DNA of 19,941 nucleotides from Spirochaetia bacterium (GCA_016195395.1 JACPZR010000081.1:1-19941); one strand, 5' to 3'. Positions 6,670 through 15,974 are shown, numbered from the stretch's first letter. Numbers and translations: made by a program. The notes: generated by a model not told the origin, from the letters alone.

Positions 6670-8905
6670 GCGGCGCCTGTCGGAGCAGGTAGTCCGGTTG
6701 GATGTCGCCGAGGGTTGCTGCTCCACAGATGCCCATGGTGCGCGCGAGCTCCTCGCGATAGCGCGTCAAAAGAAACTTCACTGCAGGTGAGTCGCCTCCA
6801 ACGGCAGCGATTGCGAGCGGCCGCCCCACGAGCACCGCATCGGCGCCCAAGGCGAGCAGCTTAAAGGCGTCCTGACCCGTGCGCACGCCGCCGTCAGCGA
6901 GTACCGGAATCCTCCCGCCCACCGCGTCTACGATCGCAGGCAGAACGCGGGCGGTGCCGGGCATATCGTCCAAGACGCGTCCACCGTGATTGCTCACGAT
7001 GATGGCGCTGATGCCAGCGCGCGCGGCGCGGTCCGCATCGTCAGGGGACATGATGCCTTTGAGTATGAACGGGAGCTTCGTGGCGTCGCGGAGGCGGCAG
7101 ATTTCATCAAAGTCCCGGGCTGTGGAGGACTGCTTCTGGAGCTCCATTGTTTTGAACTGGATGGCGTCGATGTCCATGCCCACGGCCACAAGACCCATGG
7201 ACTCCGCGGCATGCAGTCGGCGCAGAAGGGCGTCTGTATCCGCACGCGGCTTAAAGATCGCAATGCCAAAACCCTCAAGTTCCTCAAGGGCCTGCATGAT
7301 GGTCAAATATTTCTCAGGCGATGCGCCGTCCCCCACCATGGCAATGCTTCCGGTTTCGCGGCAGGCCGTCAGGAGCGACCGCGCAAAGTCGAACTCGCTG
7401 ATGGCGCCGTGCATGTTTGTGAGGGCGCCGGTCATGGGAGCGCCCAGAATGGGATGCTCAAACTTACGGCCAAAGAGTTCGAGCGTAGTATCGGGGTTGA
7501 CAGACTGACGGATGTAGCGTGGGACAATCGTGAATTCAGCGAGCGCGCGGCTGTTGTCCTTGAACGTGTTCATGTTGCCCACGCCGCCCATGCCGGGGAC
7601 GCCGCTCGCGCAATTGGAACCGTCGCACTGCTTGCAGACCCAGCAGACCGCCTCGCCAAGTCGGGCGCGGGCGCGCTCTTCGATCTCTTTCCAGTTTACG
7701 CTGAAGGTGTCGTCCACCACGATCGTCAGCTTTGAGAGCGCTTCTTTTGCGATGGCTTCTGCTTCCGGCAGTGTGGGCGCCACCACGATGATATGCCCGG
7801 CCTTGTCGATGTTGCTCGTCGCTTCCGGAAGAATGTCGCCGGGTTGGCGGTTGAAGTGAACCGCATGAACGCCGGGAACGCGCGCGAGCTCCTCAGCTCC
7901 AGTGATGGATACGATTTTTCCAGCAGGGCCCATGATGCTGCGCTCGATGGCCACGAGGTTCTGGGTGGGCTCAAGGGCGTCCGGGATGTCGCCCAAGGAG
8001 ATTTGGATCGCGGCGCGCAGAAGATTTACTCCGGAATGCAGCGGATATGTGTGCGATGACATGAAACCGCCCGATAGTCGTGCCGCGACCTCACCCACTT
8101 TCACGCCGTCGGGTGTAATCTTCAGGTCGCCCTTCCCGGCGCCGGTGTGAATGCCGAGAGCGCGCATAGCCTGCTTCATTACTTCTTCAGCTTCCGCAAG
8201 AACGGACGCGGGTTGGTTGGAAGGCATGTTGTGACCCAGTTCCACGAAGAACGGCTCGCGGGCAATGATGCGGTCGGCAACGCCGGTGATTCGGATCTGG
8301 CCTTGAAAGGCGAGTGCGTCCACAGAGAGTTCCGGCCCGGCCATGTATTCTTCCAGGATCATTTCGCTGGAGGGTGAGTGGCGCTTGGCGTGGCGGAATG
8401 CCGCATAGATTTCATTGCGGTTGCGGACCTTGATAACACCGCGCGCACCCATGTTGTCGGCGGGCTTGATGACAAGAGGAAACGTGAGTTCGTCCATCGC
8501 GTCGCGGGCCTCTTTGATGGACCACACGGAGAAGAAGCGCGGAATCGGAACTCCATGTCTTTCCAGTCGCTTCCGCATCAGCACTTTGTTGCTTGCAGCC
8601 TCCGCATCGGCATAGCGGATCCCCGGGAGTTCAAGCGCACCTGCGATCGCTGCCACGGCGCGGCTTGCATCCGTCCCGGCTGTGACGACACCGTGAATGC
8701 GGCGGCTCTCTGCCAGTCGCTTTGCTTCGCGCACGCAACCCTCGGTATCCTTTGTGCTCATGATGATCGCGGTGTCTGCGAGCTTCATGCCTGGAGCGTT
8801 GGCGGACATGTCCATGGCGAGGACGCGCAACCCCATGTTCTTCGCTGTCTGAATCAGTGGGACTTGGAGGAAACCTGCGCCTATGACGATGAGGTTGCGT
8901 TTCAT
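6629..8905 (-). CDS. Fusion protein: ATP-grasp ligase + FMN-dependent alpha-hydroxy-acid dehydrogenase
   Basis: One 758-residue open frame starts at an ATG with an SD (GAGGA, five bases upstream). Residues 1 to about 400 form a CarB/PurK-like ATP-grasp ligase: a Rossmann-like start ([20 protein letters not shown]), [19 protein letters not shown] with Lys147 and the glycine loop 153-156, [13 protein letters not shown], and [19 protein letters not shown]. About 405-745 form an alpha-hydroxy-acid oxidase/dehydrogenase barrel: ILKGIM (Lys616), SNHGGR (His640, Arg643), and LADGGVRTG (Asp671, Arg675), which binds FMN phosphate. Between them lies a cysteine cluster C421-C424-C427-C432 ([12 protein letters not shown] followed by GVPGMGG), seen at the N-terminus of stand-alone members of this dehydrogenase subgroup. 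ATP-grasp enzymes join a carboxylate to an amine or thiol; FMN enzymes oxidise 2-hydroxy acids. The substrate is unknown. It diverges from mnmG. Confidence 0.88.
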   Translation of the reverse strand: MKRNLIVIGAGFLQVPLIQTAKNMGLRVLAMDMSANAPGMKLADTAIIMSTKDTEGCVREAKRLAESRRIHGVVTAGTDASRAVAAIAGALELPGIRYADAEAASNKVLMRKRLERHGVPIPRFFSVWSIKEARDAMDELTFPLVIKPADNMGARGVIKVRNRNEIYAAFRHAKRHSPSSEMILEEYMAGPELSVDALAFQGQIRITGVADRIIAREPFFVELGHNMPSNQPASVLAEAEEVMKQAMRALGIHTGAGKGDLKITPDGVKVGEVAARLSGGFMSSHTYPLHSGVNLLRAAIQISLGDIPDALEPTQNLVAIERSIMGPAGKIVSITGAEELARVPGVHAVHFNRQPGDILPEATSNIDKAGHIIVVAPTLPEAEAIAKEALSKLTIVVDDTFSVNWKEIEERARARLGEAVCWVCKQCDGSNCASGVPGMGGVGNMNTFKDNSRALAEFTIVPRYIRQSVNPDTTLELFGRKFEHPILGAPMTGALTNMHGAISEFDFARSLLTACRETGSIAMVGDGASPEKYLTIMQALEELEGFGIAIFKPRADTDALLRRLHAAESMGLVAVGMDIDAIQFKTMELQKQSSTARDFDEICRLRDATKLPFILKGIMSPDDADRAARAGISAIIVSNHGGRVLDDMPGTARVLPAIVDAVGGRIPVLADGGVRTGQDAFKLLALGADAVLVGRPLAIAAVGGDSPAVKFLLTRYREELARTMGICGAATLGDIQPDYLLRQAPLTKDRSSLSGSPE

Positions 8906-9002
8906 GAGATCCTCGCTTGCATGGGGACGAAAAAGGGTTTTCCGGAGGGCCAGCGCTGTGTACGTTGAGCTGTCACGGAAAGCCTCTTTAGTTTATCGGT
9001 AC

Positions 9003-9029
9003 GTGACGAAATTCCTGAAGTTGGATAAT
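9003..9029 (+). promoter_or_regulatory. Weak candidate promoter for mnmG
   Basis: GATAAT at 9024-9029 matches the -10 consensus at five of six bases. GTGACG at 9003-9008 matches the -35 element at four of six with a short 15-base spacer. It would start transcription about 30 bases before the GTG at 9066. This is suggestive only. Confidence 0.22.
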
Positions 9030-9065
9030 CGTTTGAACCTCACAGAAAACACTCCCACGTCCGCC

Positions 9066-10964
9066 GTGACCAGCGGCCGGATCCCGGACGCCTTCGATGT
9101 GGTTGTGGTAGGCGCGGGTCATGCAGGCGCAGAGGCAGCGCATGCCGCGGCAAAGGGCGGACTCAAAACTCTCCTCATCACCATGAACCTGGATACGATC
9201 GGTCAGATGTCGTGCAACCCGGCCATCGGTGGGATCGCGAAGGGACACATGGTACGCGAAGTGGACGCCCTCGGTGGAATCATGGGGCGCGTTACTGACA
9301 AGACAGGAATTCACTTCAAGATGCTCAATCGGTCCAAAGGCCCGGCGGTGTGGGCGCCGCGCGCACAGGCGGAGAAGCGTGCGTACCAGAATCAAGTCAA
9401 GTGGACGCTTGAGCATACGCCGAACCTTTCGTTCCGACAGGACACGGTCGAGGGACTGATCGTGGAAAACCATACTGTGAAAGGAGTCATCACAGGCCGC
9501 GGCCATCACATTCAGTGCCGCTATGTTGTGCTCACCACAGGGACATTTCTCCAGGGATTGATTCACGTGGGCGAGTATCAGACGCGGGCGGGTCGCTTTG
9601 CGGAACACGCGGCTATGGGACTCTCGGATTGTCTGCGCACATATGGGTTTGCGCTGGGGCGACTGAAGACAGGAACGCCTCCGCGTGTGCTTTTGCGCTC
9701 ACTCGATTTGTCCGTGATGCAAGTGCAGGAGCCGGATGATCCACCGCAGCCGTTTTCATTCAGCACGGAGAAGCTCGAGAACAAGCAGATCGACTGTTAC
9801 ATCACCTACACGAACGCAAACACGCATAAACACATCTTGGACAATCTGCATCGCGCGCCCATGTACTCGGGACAGATCCAAGGCACGGGTCCGCGTTACT
9901 GTCCCAGCATTGAGGACAAGGTGGTTCGATTCGCGGACAAAGAGCGCCATCACATTTTCGTAGAACCTGAAGGTGTGGAGACGGGCGAAGTCTACCTGAA
10001 CGGCGTGTCCACAAGTCTCCCCGAAGATGTGCAATGGGATTTGGTCCGAAGCTGCGCCGGCATGGAGCAGGCTGAGATCATTCGCCCGGGCTATGCGGTG
10101 GAGTACGACTATGTGGACCCGCGTGAGCTTGGGCACGATCTACAGACAAAGAAGATCAAGCATCTCTACTTTGCGGGGCAGATCAACGGGACAACTGGTT
10201 ATGAAGAGGCGGCAGCGCAGGGCATGATGGCCGGGTTGAATATTCTGCGCGCGTCGCGCGGGGAAGAGTCGCTGATTCTGGGACGTGGTGAAGCCTACAT
10301 CGGAGTGTTGGTGGATGATCTGGTCCTGAAAGGCGTCGAGGATCCATACCGCATGTTCACAAGTCGGGCCGAACATCGGTTGATTCTGCGGCAGGACAAT
10401 GCCGACGAGCGGCTGATGAAATATGGGCGCGAGCTGGGCCTTGTCAGCGACGACGACTTCAAGAGAATGCAAGACCGATACGAACGCGTGAGCCACGTGA
10501 AACGACGATTCCATGCGACTGGGTTGAAGCCCGGCCCGCTCTTGGATGCTGTGCTCGAGCGGCGCGGAATTCCCATGCCGGACTCCGGCTTTGGCAAAAG
10601 CGTCGCGGCGTTTCTGCGTCGGCCGGAAATACAGATTGAGGATTGCATCGGCATGGTGGAGGAGCTGGAAACGTTGTCGGACCAGACGCGCGCGATCTTG
10701 GAACTGGAATTGAAATACGAAGGCTACGTCCGGCGCGAGCACGAGAAGATCCGCCAGCGGGAGCGCTTCCGCCTGATGAGGATTCCCAAAGAGTTCGACT
10801 ATGACTCGGTGACGGGGTTGAAGTATGAGGCGCGCGACAAGCTGAAGCGAATCCAGCCGGAAGACTTAGATACGGCCTCGCGGATTTCAGGCGTGGACCC
10901 ACCGGATGTGGACCTTCTCTATGCGGCCATACGCAGCGGAAAGACCGACTCAGTACTCGAGTAA
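9066..10964 (+). CDS. mnmG: tRNA uridine-5-carboxymethylaminomethyl modification enzyme MnmG (GidA)
   Basis: FAD enzyme that, with the GTPase MnmE, installs the carboxymethylaminomethyl group on wobble U34 of several tRNAs. Family signatures run throughout: [16 protein letters not shown] (FAD dinucleotide fold), [57 protein letters not shown] with the conserved cysteine, [27 protein letters not shown] and [22 protein letters not shown] 9066 gives 632 residues, the usual length, with ten residues before the FAD strand. The frame is open further upstream: GTG 8958 has a good SD (GGAGGG, spacer 8) but would add an atypical 36-residue extension, and GTG 9003 is also possible. The 3' end overlaps the opposed YD-repeat gene by 15 bases. 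mnmG is often next to rsmG and parAB near oriC, as here. Confidence 0.96.
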   Translation: MTSGRIPDAFDVVVVGAGHAGAEAAHAAAKGGLKTLLITMNLDTIGQMSCNPAIGGIAKGHMVREVDALGGIMGRVTDKTGIHFKMLNRSKGPAVWAPRAQAEKRAYQNQVKWTLEHTPNLSFRQDTVEGLIVENHTVKGVITGRGHHIQCRYVVLTTGTFLQGLIHVGEYQTRAGRFAEHAAMGLSDCLRTYGFALGRLKTGTPPRVLLRSLDLSVMQVQEPDDPPQPFSFSTEKLENKQIDCYITYTNANTHKHILDNLHRAPMYSGQIQGTGPRYCPSIEDKVVRFADKERHHIFVEPEGVETGEVYLNGVSTSLPEDVQWDLVRSCAGMEQAEIIRPGYAVEYDYVDPRELGHDLQTKKIKHLYFAGQINGTTGYEEAAAQGMMAGLNILRASRGEESLILGRGEAYIGVLVDDLVLKGVEDPYRMFTSRAEHRLILRQDNADERLMKYGRELGLVSDDDFKRMQDRYERVSHVKRRFHATGLKPGPLLDAVLERRGIPMPDSGFGKSVAAFLRRPEIQIEDCIGMVEELETLSDQTRAILELELKYEGYVRREHEKIRQRERFRLMRIPKEFDYDSVTGLKYEARDKLKRIQPEDLDTASRISGVDPPDVDLLYAAIRSGKTDSVLE

Positions 10965-11681
10965 GAGCGTCTTCTCCAGCGCCCACGTATTAGTGGCGGC
11001 GTCAAAGTAACTGTAAGAGATCATGCGTCCCTGCTTATCATAGGCGTACTTGCACAAGCTGCGCACGGGCCCTGCTGTGCGAAGTCGTTCTGTGATCTTG
11101 CCGGATCCATCGTACGTGTAAGAGATCTGCGCAAGCATGGAGCCCTGCGGATCGTAGAAGACAAGGCTGACCGGATGTTTGTTTTCATAAGCGATCTGAA
11201 AGCGCTCGGCGTCCGGACTCGCTGTCTCCTTGCCGGCGATCACAAGTCCATCTTTTGTCGTGAACTCAAGCTTTGACTCCAGTTTTCCTGTGCCGTCGTA
11301 GAGCGTCATGGTTGTCATCGCGCCGGCTTTGTACTCGAAGACGCGACGCGAGCGCAGGGCGCCGGTGCCGTCCCGCAGCAGCTCTTCTATAATGACGCCC
11401 GCATCGTAGCGGTACATAGTGGAGCCTGTCGACTTACCATCAGGGCCGTTGTAGTTTTCGGAGGTGAGACGACCACTCCCATCGTATTGGAAGCTCGCGG
11501 TCTGTTTGATTTTGCCCGTTGCGTCTTTAGCGACAAGCTTCGTGGGTCCTCCGGTGCGTGGATGGAGGATATATTCATCCATTGGATTCCAGCGGGCTGG
11601 ATAAAAGGCGATGAGCGCGCCGGGCGCACATAGGCCGACGAGCAGAGTGAGACATGCAAAAGTGAGTGACCGGGGGTTCAT
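10950..11681 (-). CDS. Exported YD-repeat-like (RHS/MORN-like) protein
   Basis: The protein is 243 residues from ATG 11681, where a signal peptide begins ([18 protein letters not shown], then APGALIAF). The frame stays open 115 codons further upstream, but that part is proline/arginine-rich, antisense to rsmG, and looks non-coding. The mature part contains about six or seven degenerate repeats of roughly 24 residues built on aromatic-Tyr-Asp-Gly-x-Gly-(K/R)-(I/L): [57 protein letters not shown] and [11 protein letters not shown]. Such repeats form beta-hairpin stacks in YD/RHS and MORN-like surface proteins. There is no toxin domain, so a structural or surface role is more likely than a polymorphic toxin. 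No clear SD is visible. It interrupts the usual mnmG-rsmG pair. Confidence 0.72.
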   Translation of the reverse strand: MNPRSLTFACLTLLVGLCAPGALIAFYPARWNPMDEYILHPRTGGPTKLVAKDATGKIKQTASFQYDGSGRLTSENYNGPDGKSTGSTMYRYDAGVIIEELLRDGTGALRSRRVFEYKAGAMTTMTLYDGTGKLESKLEFTTKDGLVIAGKETASPDAERFQIAYENKHPVSLVFYDPQGSMLAQISYTYDGSGKITERLRTAGPVRSLCKYAYDKQGRMISYSYFDAATNTWALEKTLLLEY

Positions 11682-11725
11682 ACTGGGATGATTGTCGGTT
11701 TGATTCTGGAAACGATGAGGATTAG

Positions 11726-12457
11726 ATGAGCGGACTTTTAGAAGAGCTGGCGGAGCGCGGGGTGGAAGTGCCCGCGGGAGTACGGGAGGCGTTTGACTGG
11801 GATGCGTTGACGGGGTTCCGGGAGTTTCTGGGGCGTGAGAACGAGCGCGGCGGATTTTTTTCCAAGGCCGACGCGGAGAGGATCCCTGACAGACACGTCT
11901 ATGAGTGTGCGGTGATTGCATATTATGTCTCGGGCAAGGTGGAAGTTTCACGTGAAACGCGTGTGGCCGATGTGGGATCGGGCCCGGGATTGCCCGGATT
12001 TGTGTTCGCCTGCCTGAAGTCCGCACCGCATGTCACGCTGATCGACTCATCCCGCCGGCGGCTTTCTCTATTGGAAGAGTGGATGCCGCAAGAATTCCGA
12101 GACAGGGTGGAATTTTCCTACGCGCGCGCGGAGGAGTTGAAGGGTTCCCCTCACGACATAGTCACGGTTCGTGCACTGATTCCCCACCCATTCTTCCTCG
12201 AGTTGATCACGAGGATTGTTCGTCTCAAGGGATGGGTGGTGCGAGCTACCACTGGGGACACGGCGCGCGAGTACCCGGACCAGGAAAAGTACTTGAATCA
12301 GCTGGGCTTTGTTCCACGTGAAACCGTGCGTCTGCCCGAGCTTGACTTCCTGGGCAACCGCTCAATTCAGTACTTTCAAAAGATACGCACCCCTGCCCCG
12401 GGATTTCCGCGGGCTTGGAATCGGATCCAAAGTGACATGAGGCAATGGGCAGAGTAA
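11726..12457 (+). CDS. rsmG: 16S rRNA (guanine-527-N7)-methyltransferase RsmG (GidB)
   Basis: SAM-dependent methyltransferase that makes m7G527 in the 530 loop of 16S rRNA; loss in many bacteria gives low-level streptomycin resistance. The protein is 243 residues with ATG 11726 after an SD (GAGGA, spacer five). The SAM-binding signature is [16 protein letters not shown], followed by [17 protein letters not shown], the DIVTVRAL strand and a C-terminal IQYFQKI strand. The normally Ala/Phe-containing GSGAGFPG motif is GSGPGLPG here. The coding sequence holds two parS sites (11944-11959 and 12310-12325). The end overlaps the parA start by 13 bases, consistent with an rsmG-parA-parB operon. Confidence 0.93.
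   Translation: MSGLLEELAERGVEVPAGVREAFDWDALTGFREFLGRENERGGFFSKADAERIPDRHVYECAVIAYYVSGKVEVSRETRVADVGSGPGLPGFVFACLKSAPHVTLIDSSRRRLSLLEEWMPQEFRDRVEFSYARAEELKGSPHDIVTVRALIPHPFFLELITRIVRLKGWVVRATTGDTAREYPDQEKYLNQLGFVPRETVRLPELDFLGNRSIQYFQKIRTPAPGFPRAWNRIQSDMRQWAE
11944..11959. promoter_or_regulatory. parS: parS centromere site 1 (inside rsmG)
   Basis: AGTTTCACGTGAAACG contains the perfect 14-base palindrome GTTTCACGTGAAAC (11945-11958), the core of the bacterial chromosomal parS consensus (TGTTNCACGTGAAACA). ParB binds this sequence and loads as a CTP-dependent sliding clamp. parA and parB lie immediately downstream, which supports the call. Confidence 0.93.
12310..12325. promoter_or_regulatory. 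parS: parS centromere site 2 (inside rsmG)
   Basis: TGTTCCACGTGAAACC matches the Bacillus-type consensus TGTTCCACGTGAAACA at 15 of 16 bases. It lies about 366 bases from the first site and about 120 bases before parA. Confidence 0.92.
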
Positions 12458-13206
12458 TTTCAATTTCAAACCAGAAGGGCGGGGTTGGCAAGACCACAAC
12501 CGCCGTAAATCTTGCAGCGTATCTTGGTAGGATGGGACATAACGTACTCATCATCGATATCGACCCGCAGGGAAATGCCACGTCCGGGCTGGGCATTGAT
12601 GGAGCAGGTCTCTCGCGCACGATCTATCAAGTCCTTCTGGGGGAGGTTTCAGCATCCGAAGCGGTGGTGCGCACCACGAATCCCAACCTTTCCATTCTTC
12701 CGTCCAACGTGCACCTCTCTGGCATCGAGGTGGACATGTTGGAAATGGAGCGTCGCGAGTTCCGCCTGCGGGATGCCATCGAACAGGTCCGCAATGTTTA
12801 CAACTTCGTCTTGATCGACTGCCCTCCGAACCTGGGGATTCTCACGCTCAACGCGCTGGCCGCGGCGGATGGGGTGATGATTACACTGCAGACGGAATAT
12901 TACGCGCTCGAAGGACTCACGCAGTTGATGAAAGTGATCAGCCTCGTGCAGCAGTCGGTGAATCCTGCGCTCGCTTTGGACGGAGTTGTTCTCACAATGT
13001 TTGATCAACGCACGAGTCTCGCGCAACAGGTGGTGGCAGACGTCCGTGAGCACTTCAAAGACCGCGTCTATCACGCTGTGATTCCACGAAACGTGAAGCT
13101 CTCCGAGGCTCCGTCCTTCGGCAAAGTGATCTGCGACTACGCCCCCGATTCAACTGGCGCCCACGCATATGAAGCATTGGCAAAAGAGGTAGCATCTCGT
13201 GGATAA
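12445..13206 (+). CDS. parA: Chromosome partitioning ATPase ParA (Soj)
   Basis: Deviant-Walker ATPase that dimerises on nucleoid DNA with ATP and is released by ParB bound at parS, moving the origin region. At 253 residues it is the short Soj type, without the N-terminal helix-turn-helix of plasmid ParA-Ia proteins. It shows the deviant Walker [11 protein letters not shown] (K11 and K16), [16 protein letters not shown], the Walker B strand [17 protein letters not shown], and the C-terminal [18 protein letters not shown] typical of chromosomal Soj. ATG 12445 lies inside the last codons of rsmG, and its stop overlaps the GTG start of parB by eight bases, so the genes are translationally coupled. 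Confidence 0.97.
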   Translation: MGRVISISNQKGGVGKTTTAVNLAAYLGRMGHNVLIIDIDPQGNATSGLGIDGAGLSRTIYQVLLGEVSASEAVVRTTNPNLSILPSNVHLSGIEVDMLEMERREFRLRDAIEQVRNVYNFVLIDCPPNLGILTLNALAAADGVMITLQTEYYALEGLTQLMKVISLVQQSVNPALALDGVVLTMFDQRTSLAQQVVADVREHFKDRVYHAVIPRNVKLSEAPSFGKVICDYAPDSTGAHAYEALAKEVASRG

Positions 13207-14059
13207 GAAAAAGAGCGGCCTAGGTCGCGGACTCTCAAACCTTCTGCCGGGCGCAGCTGCACTCTCAACGCACCCCGAGTATCAGGAAATTCCTATCGGG
13301 GAGATACAGGCCAGTCCGGACCAGCCGCGAAAAAGGTTCGATGACGCGGAGATTCAGGAACTCGCAAAGACATTGCACACGATTGGACTGATTGAGCCGG
13401 TCATCGTCCGTCGGCGAGGCAACGTGTACCAATTGGTTTCCGGCGAGCGTCGGTGGCGCGCCTGCCGCATGGCCGGGTTCAAAAAGATCCCCGCCATCGT
13501 AAAGGAGCTCACGGATATTCAGGCGCTCGAGATGGGCATCGTGGAAAACGTGCAGCGCGAGGAGCTGACGGCGATGGAGGAGGCGCGCGCTTACGAACAG
13601 TGGATGGGCCTCACAGGACAGAAGCCGTCCGATCTCGCTGACCGTGTAGGAAAGGATCGCTCCACCGTCACAAATCTAATCCGACTCTTGAAGCTCCCAC
13701 CGGAAGTGCAGGACCTGATCGAGCGGGGTCTTTTGTCAGCGGGACAGGCGCGTCCGTTGTTGGGTATTGGGGATCGTAAGACCGTTCTCTCCATTGCGGG
13801 AAAGATCGCGCGTGAAGGTTGGTCGGCCCGACGTGTGGAAGAAGAAGTAGCCCGCCTCCAAGATGGAGGCACCGGCAAGAGCGCAGGTACCAAGAAAGAT
13901 CCCAATGTGCGGCACCTGGAAGACAAGATCCGTGCGCGCTTCACATCGCGCGTTCAAGTGGCCCACAAGAAAGGCGGAGCCGGGTCCATAACACTTCATT
14001 ACAAAACACTGAGCGAGCTGGACAAGATACTGGACCTGATGGGCATCAAGTCGCGCTGA
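13199..14059 (+). CDS. parB: Chromosome partitioning protein ParB (Spo0J)
   Basis: CTP-dependent DNA clamp that binds parS, spreads, and stimulates ParA. The protein is 286 residues with a GTG start at 13199 overlapping the parA stop. Order of regions: the N-terminal ParA-contact peptide [12 protein letters not shown], the CTP-binding domain with [10 protein letters not shown] and [26 protein letters not shown], the helix-turn-helix ([23 protein letters not shown]), [11 protein letters not shown], and a C-terminal dimerisation segment ([21 protein letters not shown]). The common GHARALL is GQARPLL here. Two parS sites lie 0.9-1.3 kb upstream. It is convergent with the rhomboid-like gene, 18 bases apart, with no evident terminator. 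Confidence 0.97.
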   Translation: MDKKKSGLGRGLSNLLPGAAALSTHPEYQEIPIGEIQASPDQPRKRFDDAEIQELAKTLHTIGLIEPVIVRRRGNVYQLVSGERRWRACRMAGFKKIPAIVKELTDIQALEMGIVENVQREELTAMEEARAYEQWMGLTGQKPSDLADRVGKDRSTVTNLIRLLKLPPEVQDLIERGLLSAGQARPLLGIGDRKTVLSIAGKIAREGWSARRVEEEVARLQDGGTGKSAGTKKDPNVRHLEDKIRARFTSRVQVAHKKGGAGSITLHYKTLSELDKILDLMGIKSR

Positions 14060-14077
14060 CGCGCCCACTCCCGATTG

Positions 14078-14884
14078 TCAAGTTTTGATATGCGGGTGCT
14101 CGGCCAGGTGCTTCTCGCAGTACTCATGGTCCGCGCAGTCCACGCAATAGCGGAACTGCATGTGCGGATCGTCGTTTTCCGTGATCCCGCAGATGGTGCA
14201 TCGATGGATGGCGTTCCCTGCGCGCGCGCCGGGCGCCTGAATCACCGCCCGGAAATTCGACTTTCTGCGGTGACTGGGGCCCAGAACATTTCTCACAAGG
14301 CCCGGCCCAAAGAAAACCAGCACGTTCACGAGGCCTAACAGCGGCCCTAGAAATGGCCAGAGTGAATTGGTCACCACGGCGGCCTGCGCAGCTGACTGCA
14401 CCACCAAGCCCGCCAGTATGAGAGCCGGCCATTTGATCTTCACGGGAAGAATAAAGAACAAGAGTATTTCAAAGTTGGGGGCTACGATGGCGGCTGCCAA
14501 GAAAATGGAAAGGTAGAGATATCGAGGCTGAATCGAATCCAAGGCCAGCGGATTGGTTGGGACGATCAGGAGCAACAGCGCACCCGCCACCTCGCAGAAA
14601 AGACCCAAGGCTATAAACCCCGTGTAACGTTCTGAACCCATCTCCTGCTCCAGTCCGCCGCCAAAGAGCCAGAGCCCGTACATATAGAAGAAAATCCAAA
14701 GGGGACTCTGTGCGATTCTGAAAGGGAATGCAATGAGGTGCCACCATTGCCCCTCCACAACGTGGGGTCCCAAGGTCCCCAGGTCGCTCTGAAACTGGAT
14801 TGCATAGAAGCTGACAACCCCTGAAATGACGATCAGATAGACGGTGAGGTTGGGGATGGCAAAGTGTCGTAAGAATCGCATCAT
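14078..14884 (-). CDS. Rhomboid-like membrane protein with C-terminal zinc-finger-like tail
   Basis: The protein is 268 residues from the ATG at 14884, which has a weak SD (GGAAA) upstream. The frame is open another 52 codons, but that part is antisense to pcm and looks non-coding. It has about six transmembrane segments in the rhomboid pattern: first helix IPNLTVYLIVISGVV, then GQWWHLIAFPFRI, LWLFGGGLEQEMGSERY and later helices. The catalytic GxSG serine and the C-terminal helix histidine of rhomboid proteases are not seen, so it is probably an inactive relative. After the membrane part, residues 229-264 hold C229xxC232, C247xxC250, H253, C256, H259 and H264, a pattern able to bind one or two zinc ions. 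Function unknown. The start region faces pcm. Confidence 0.72.
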   Translation of the reverse strand: MMRFLRHFAIPNLTVYLIVISGVVSFYAIQFQSDLGTLGPHVVEGQWWHLIAFPFRIAQSPLWIFFYMYGLWLFGGGLEQEMGSERYTGFIALGLFCEVAGALLLLIVPTNPLALDSIQPRYLYLSIFLAAAIVAPNFEILLFFILPVKIKWPALILAGLVVQSAAQAAVVTNSLWPFLGPLLGLVNVLVFFGPGLVRNVLGPSHRRKSNFRAVIQAPGARAGNAIHRCTICGITENDDPHMQFRYCVDCADHEYCEKHLAEHPHIKT

Positions 14885-14951
14885 CGTTTCCAAGATCACA
14901 CCCGCGGGCCATGCTGACGGTGTCAAAGCGATAAAATTGTGAGGGCAAGTC

Positions 14952-15599
14952 TTGTCTAGCAGGGAAGCCGAACGCATAGCGATGGTGAAAACCCAGCTCG
15001 AAACCCGCGGTGTGGCGGACCCCGAAGTGTTGCGCGCCATGTCCGCGGTACCCAGACATCGCTTTGTCCCGCCCGAATACCAAGCAGAGGCTTACGACGA
15101 CAACCCCCTTCCCATTGGCCACAGTCAAACGATCTCGCAGCCGTACATTGTCGCCTTGATGACAGAACTGTCCGGAGTGCAACGCGGCGACAAGGTGCTC
15201 GAAGTGGGGACTGGCTGCGGTTACCAAGCGGCCGTACTTGCTGAGATCACGGACCAAGTGTATTCGATCGAGATCGTTCCAGCGCTGGTTGACATCGCCA
15301 GACGCACGCTTGAGGAGTTGGGATACAGCGTAAACCTTAAGAGCGGCGACGGGTACGTGGGCTGGCGGGAGCACGCGCCTTTCAAAGCCATCATCGTCAC
15401 GGCGGCCCCGGACCACGTGCCTCCCGCGCTGATTGAACAATTGGCCGTGGGCGGACGCCTTGTGATTCCAGTAGGCGTTCAAGCCCAGAATCTGATCGTA
15501 ATAAAGAAGACCGAACGCGGGCTTGAGCAGCGTAACATTATTCCTGTGAGGTTTGTGCCGATGACCGGCGCGGCCCTTCGGGATTTCACGGAGCATTAA
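14952..15599 (+). CDS. pcm: Protein-L-isoaspartate O-methyltransferase
   Basis: SAM enzyme that methylates isoaspartyl residues formed by protein ageing, starting their repair. The protein is 215 residues. Family motifs are MVKTQLETRGVADPEVLRAM, AVPRHRFVPPEY, DNPLPIGHSQTISQPYIVALM, the SAM-binding VLEVGTGCGYQAAVLAE, YSIEIVPALVDIARRTL, and the FKAIIVTAAPDHVPPALIEQL strand-helix. The start is TTG 14952, supported by an SD (GAGGG, about six bases upstream). ATG 14982 lies within the conserved helix and has no SD. It is followed after 30 bases by a HIT-family gene. Confidence 0.95.
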   Translation: MSSREAERIAMVKTQLETRGVADPEVLRAMSAVPRHRFVPPEYQAEAYDDNPLPIGHSQTISQPYIVALMTELSGVQRGDKVLEVGTGCGYQAAVLAEITDQVYSIEIVPALVDIARRTLEELGYSVNLKSGDGYVGWREHAPFKAIIVTAAPDHVPPALIEQLAVGGRLVIPVGVQAQNLIVIKKTERGLEQRNIIPVRFVPMTGAALRDFTEH

Positions 15600-15600
15600 T

Positions 15601-15617
15601 GCGCCAACCGTGGGCGC
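15601..15617. other. Small hairpin just before the HIT gene ribosome binding site
   Basis: GCGCC (15601-15605) and GGCGC (15613-15617) can pair around a seven-base loop, directly followed by the AAGGAG SD at 15618-15623. There is no T tract, so it is not an obvious terminator; it could limit access to the SD. Confidence 0.25.
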
Positions 15618-15629
15618 AAGGAGACGAGT

Positions 15630-15974
15630 GTGGGAGAGGAAACGTTATTCACAAAGATTATCGAGGGCAAGATTCCCGCGGACAAGATCTACGAGGACAC
15701 GCAGTGCATTGCCTTCCGCGACATTAATCCGCAGGCGCCGGTGCATTTTCTCGTGGTTCCCCGCAAGGTGATCACGAAGCTGAGCGAGGCGACGCCAAGC
15801 GACCAGTCGCTCTTGGGACATTTGCTTCTGGTGGCCAAACGGCTCGCAAAGGAAATGGGCGTACAGGACGGATTCCGACTCGTCATCAATAGTGGCGCCG
15901 ACGCCGGGCAGACCGTCTTCCACCTGCACGTCCACGTTCTGGCTGGACGAACCATGAGCTGGCCCCCAGGCTGA
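15630..15974 (+). CDS. HIT-family (HINT/PKCI-type) nucleotide hydrolase
   Basis: Histidine-triad proteins of this branch hydrolyse adenosine phosphoramidates and aminoacyl-adenylates. At 114 residues it has the usual length. It begins ETLFTKIIEGKIPADKIYED, typical of the HINT branch, has FRDINPQAPVHFLVVPRK, and ends with the triad HLHVHVL (H98, H100, H102) and GRTMSWPPG. GTG 15630 has a perfect AAGGAG SD at six bases. It is probably co-transcribed with pcm. Confidence 0.94.
   Translation: MGEETLFTKIIEGKIPADKIYEDTQCIAFRDINPQAPVHFLVVPRKVITKLSEATPSDQSLLGHLLLVAKRLAKEMGVQDGFRLVINSGADAGQTVFHLHVHVLAGRTMSWPPG

Noticed and set aside
6986..7735. 249-residue plus-strand ORF inside the fusion gene
   Set aside because: It is the antisense shadow of the FMN-dehydrogenase half, and His/Ala-rich composition is typical of such shadows.
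11682..12026. N-terminal extension of the YD-repeat protein
   Set aside because: The open frame is Pro/Arg/His-rich antisense of rsmG, and a signal peptide begins at 11681.
13198..13206. DnaA box (CGTGGATAA, one mismatch) at the parB start
   Set aside because: It is a single match within coding sequence with no cluster and no AT-rich region, so it does not mark an origin.
14885..15040. 52-residue extension of the rhomboid-like protein
   Set aside because: It is antisense to pcm with no membrane or family pattern. A double ATG with a weak SD sits at 14884.
14469..15596. 375-residue minus-strand ORF over pcm
   Set aside because: It is antisense to the well-supported pcm gene and to another frame of the rhomboid-like gene, with no coherent domain.
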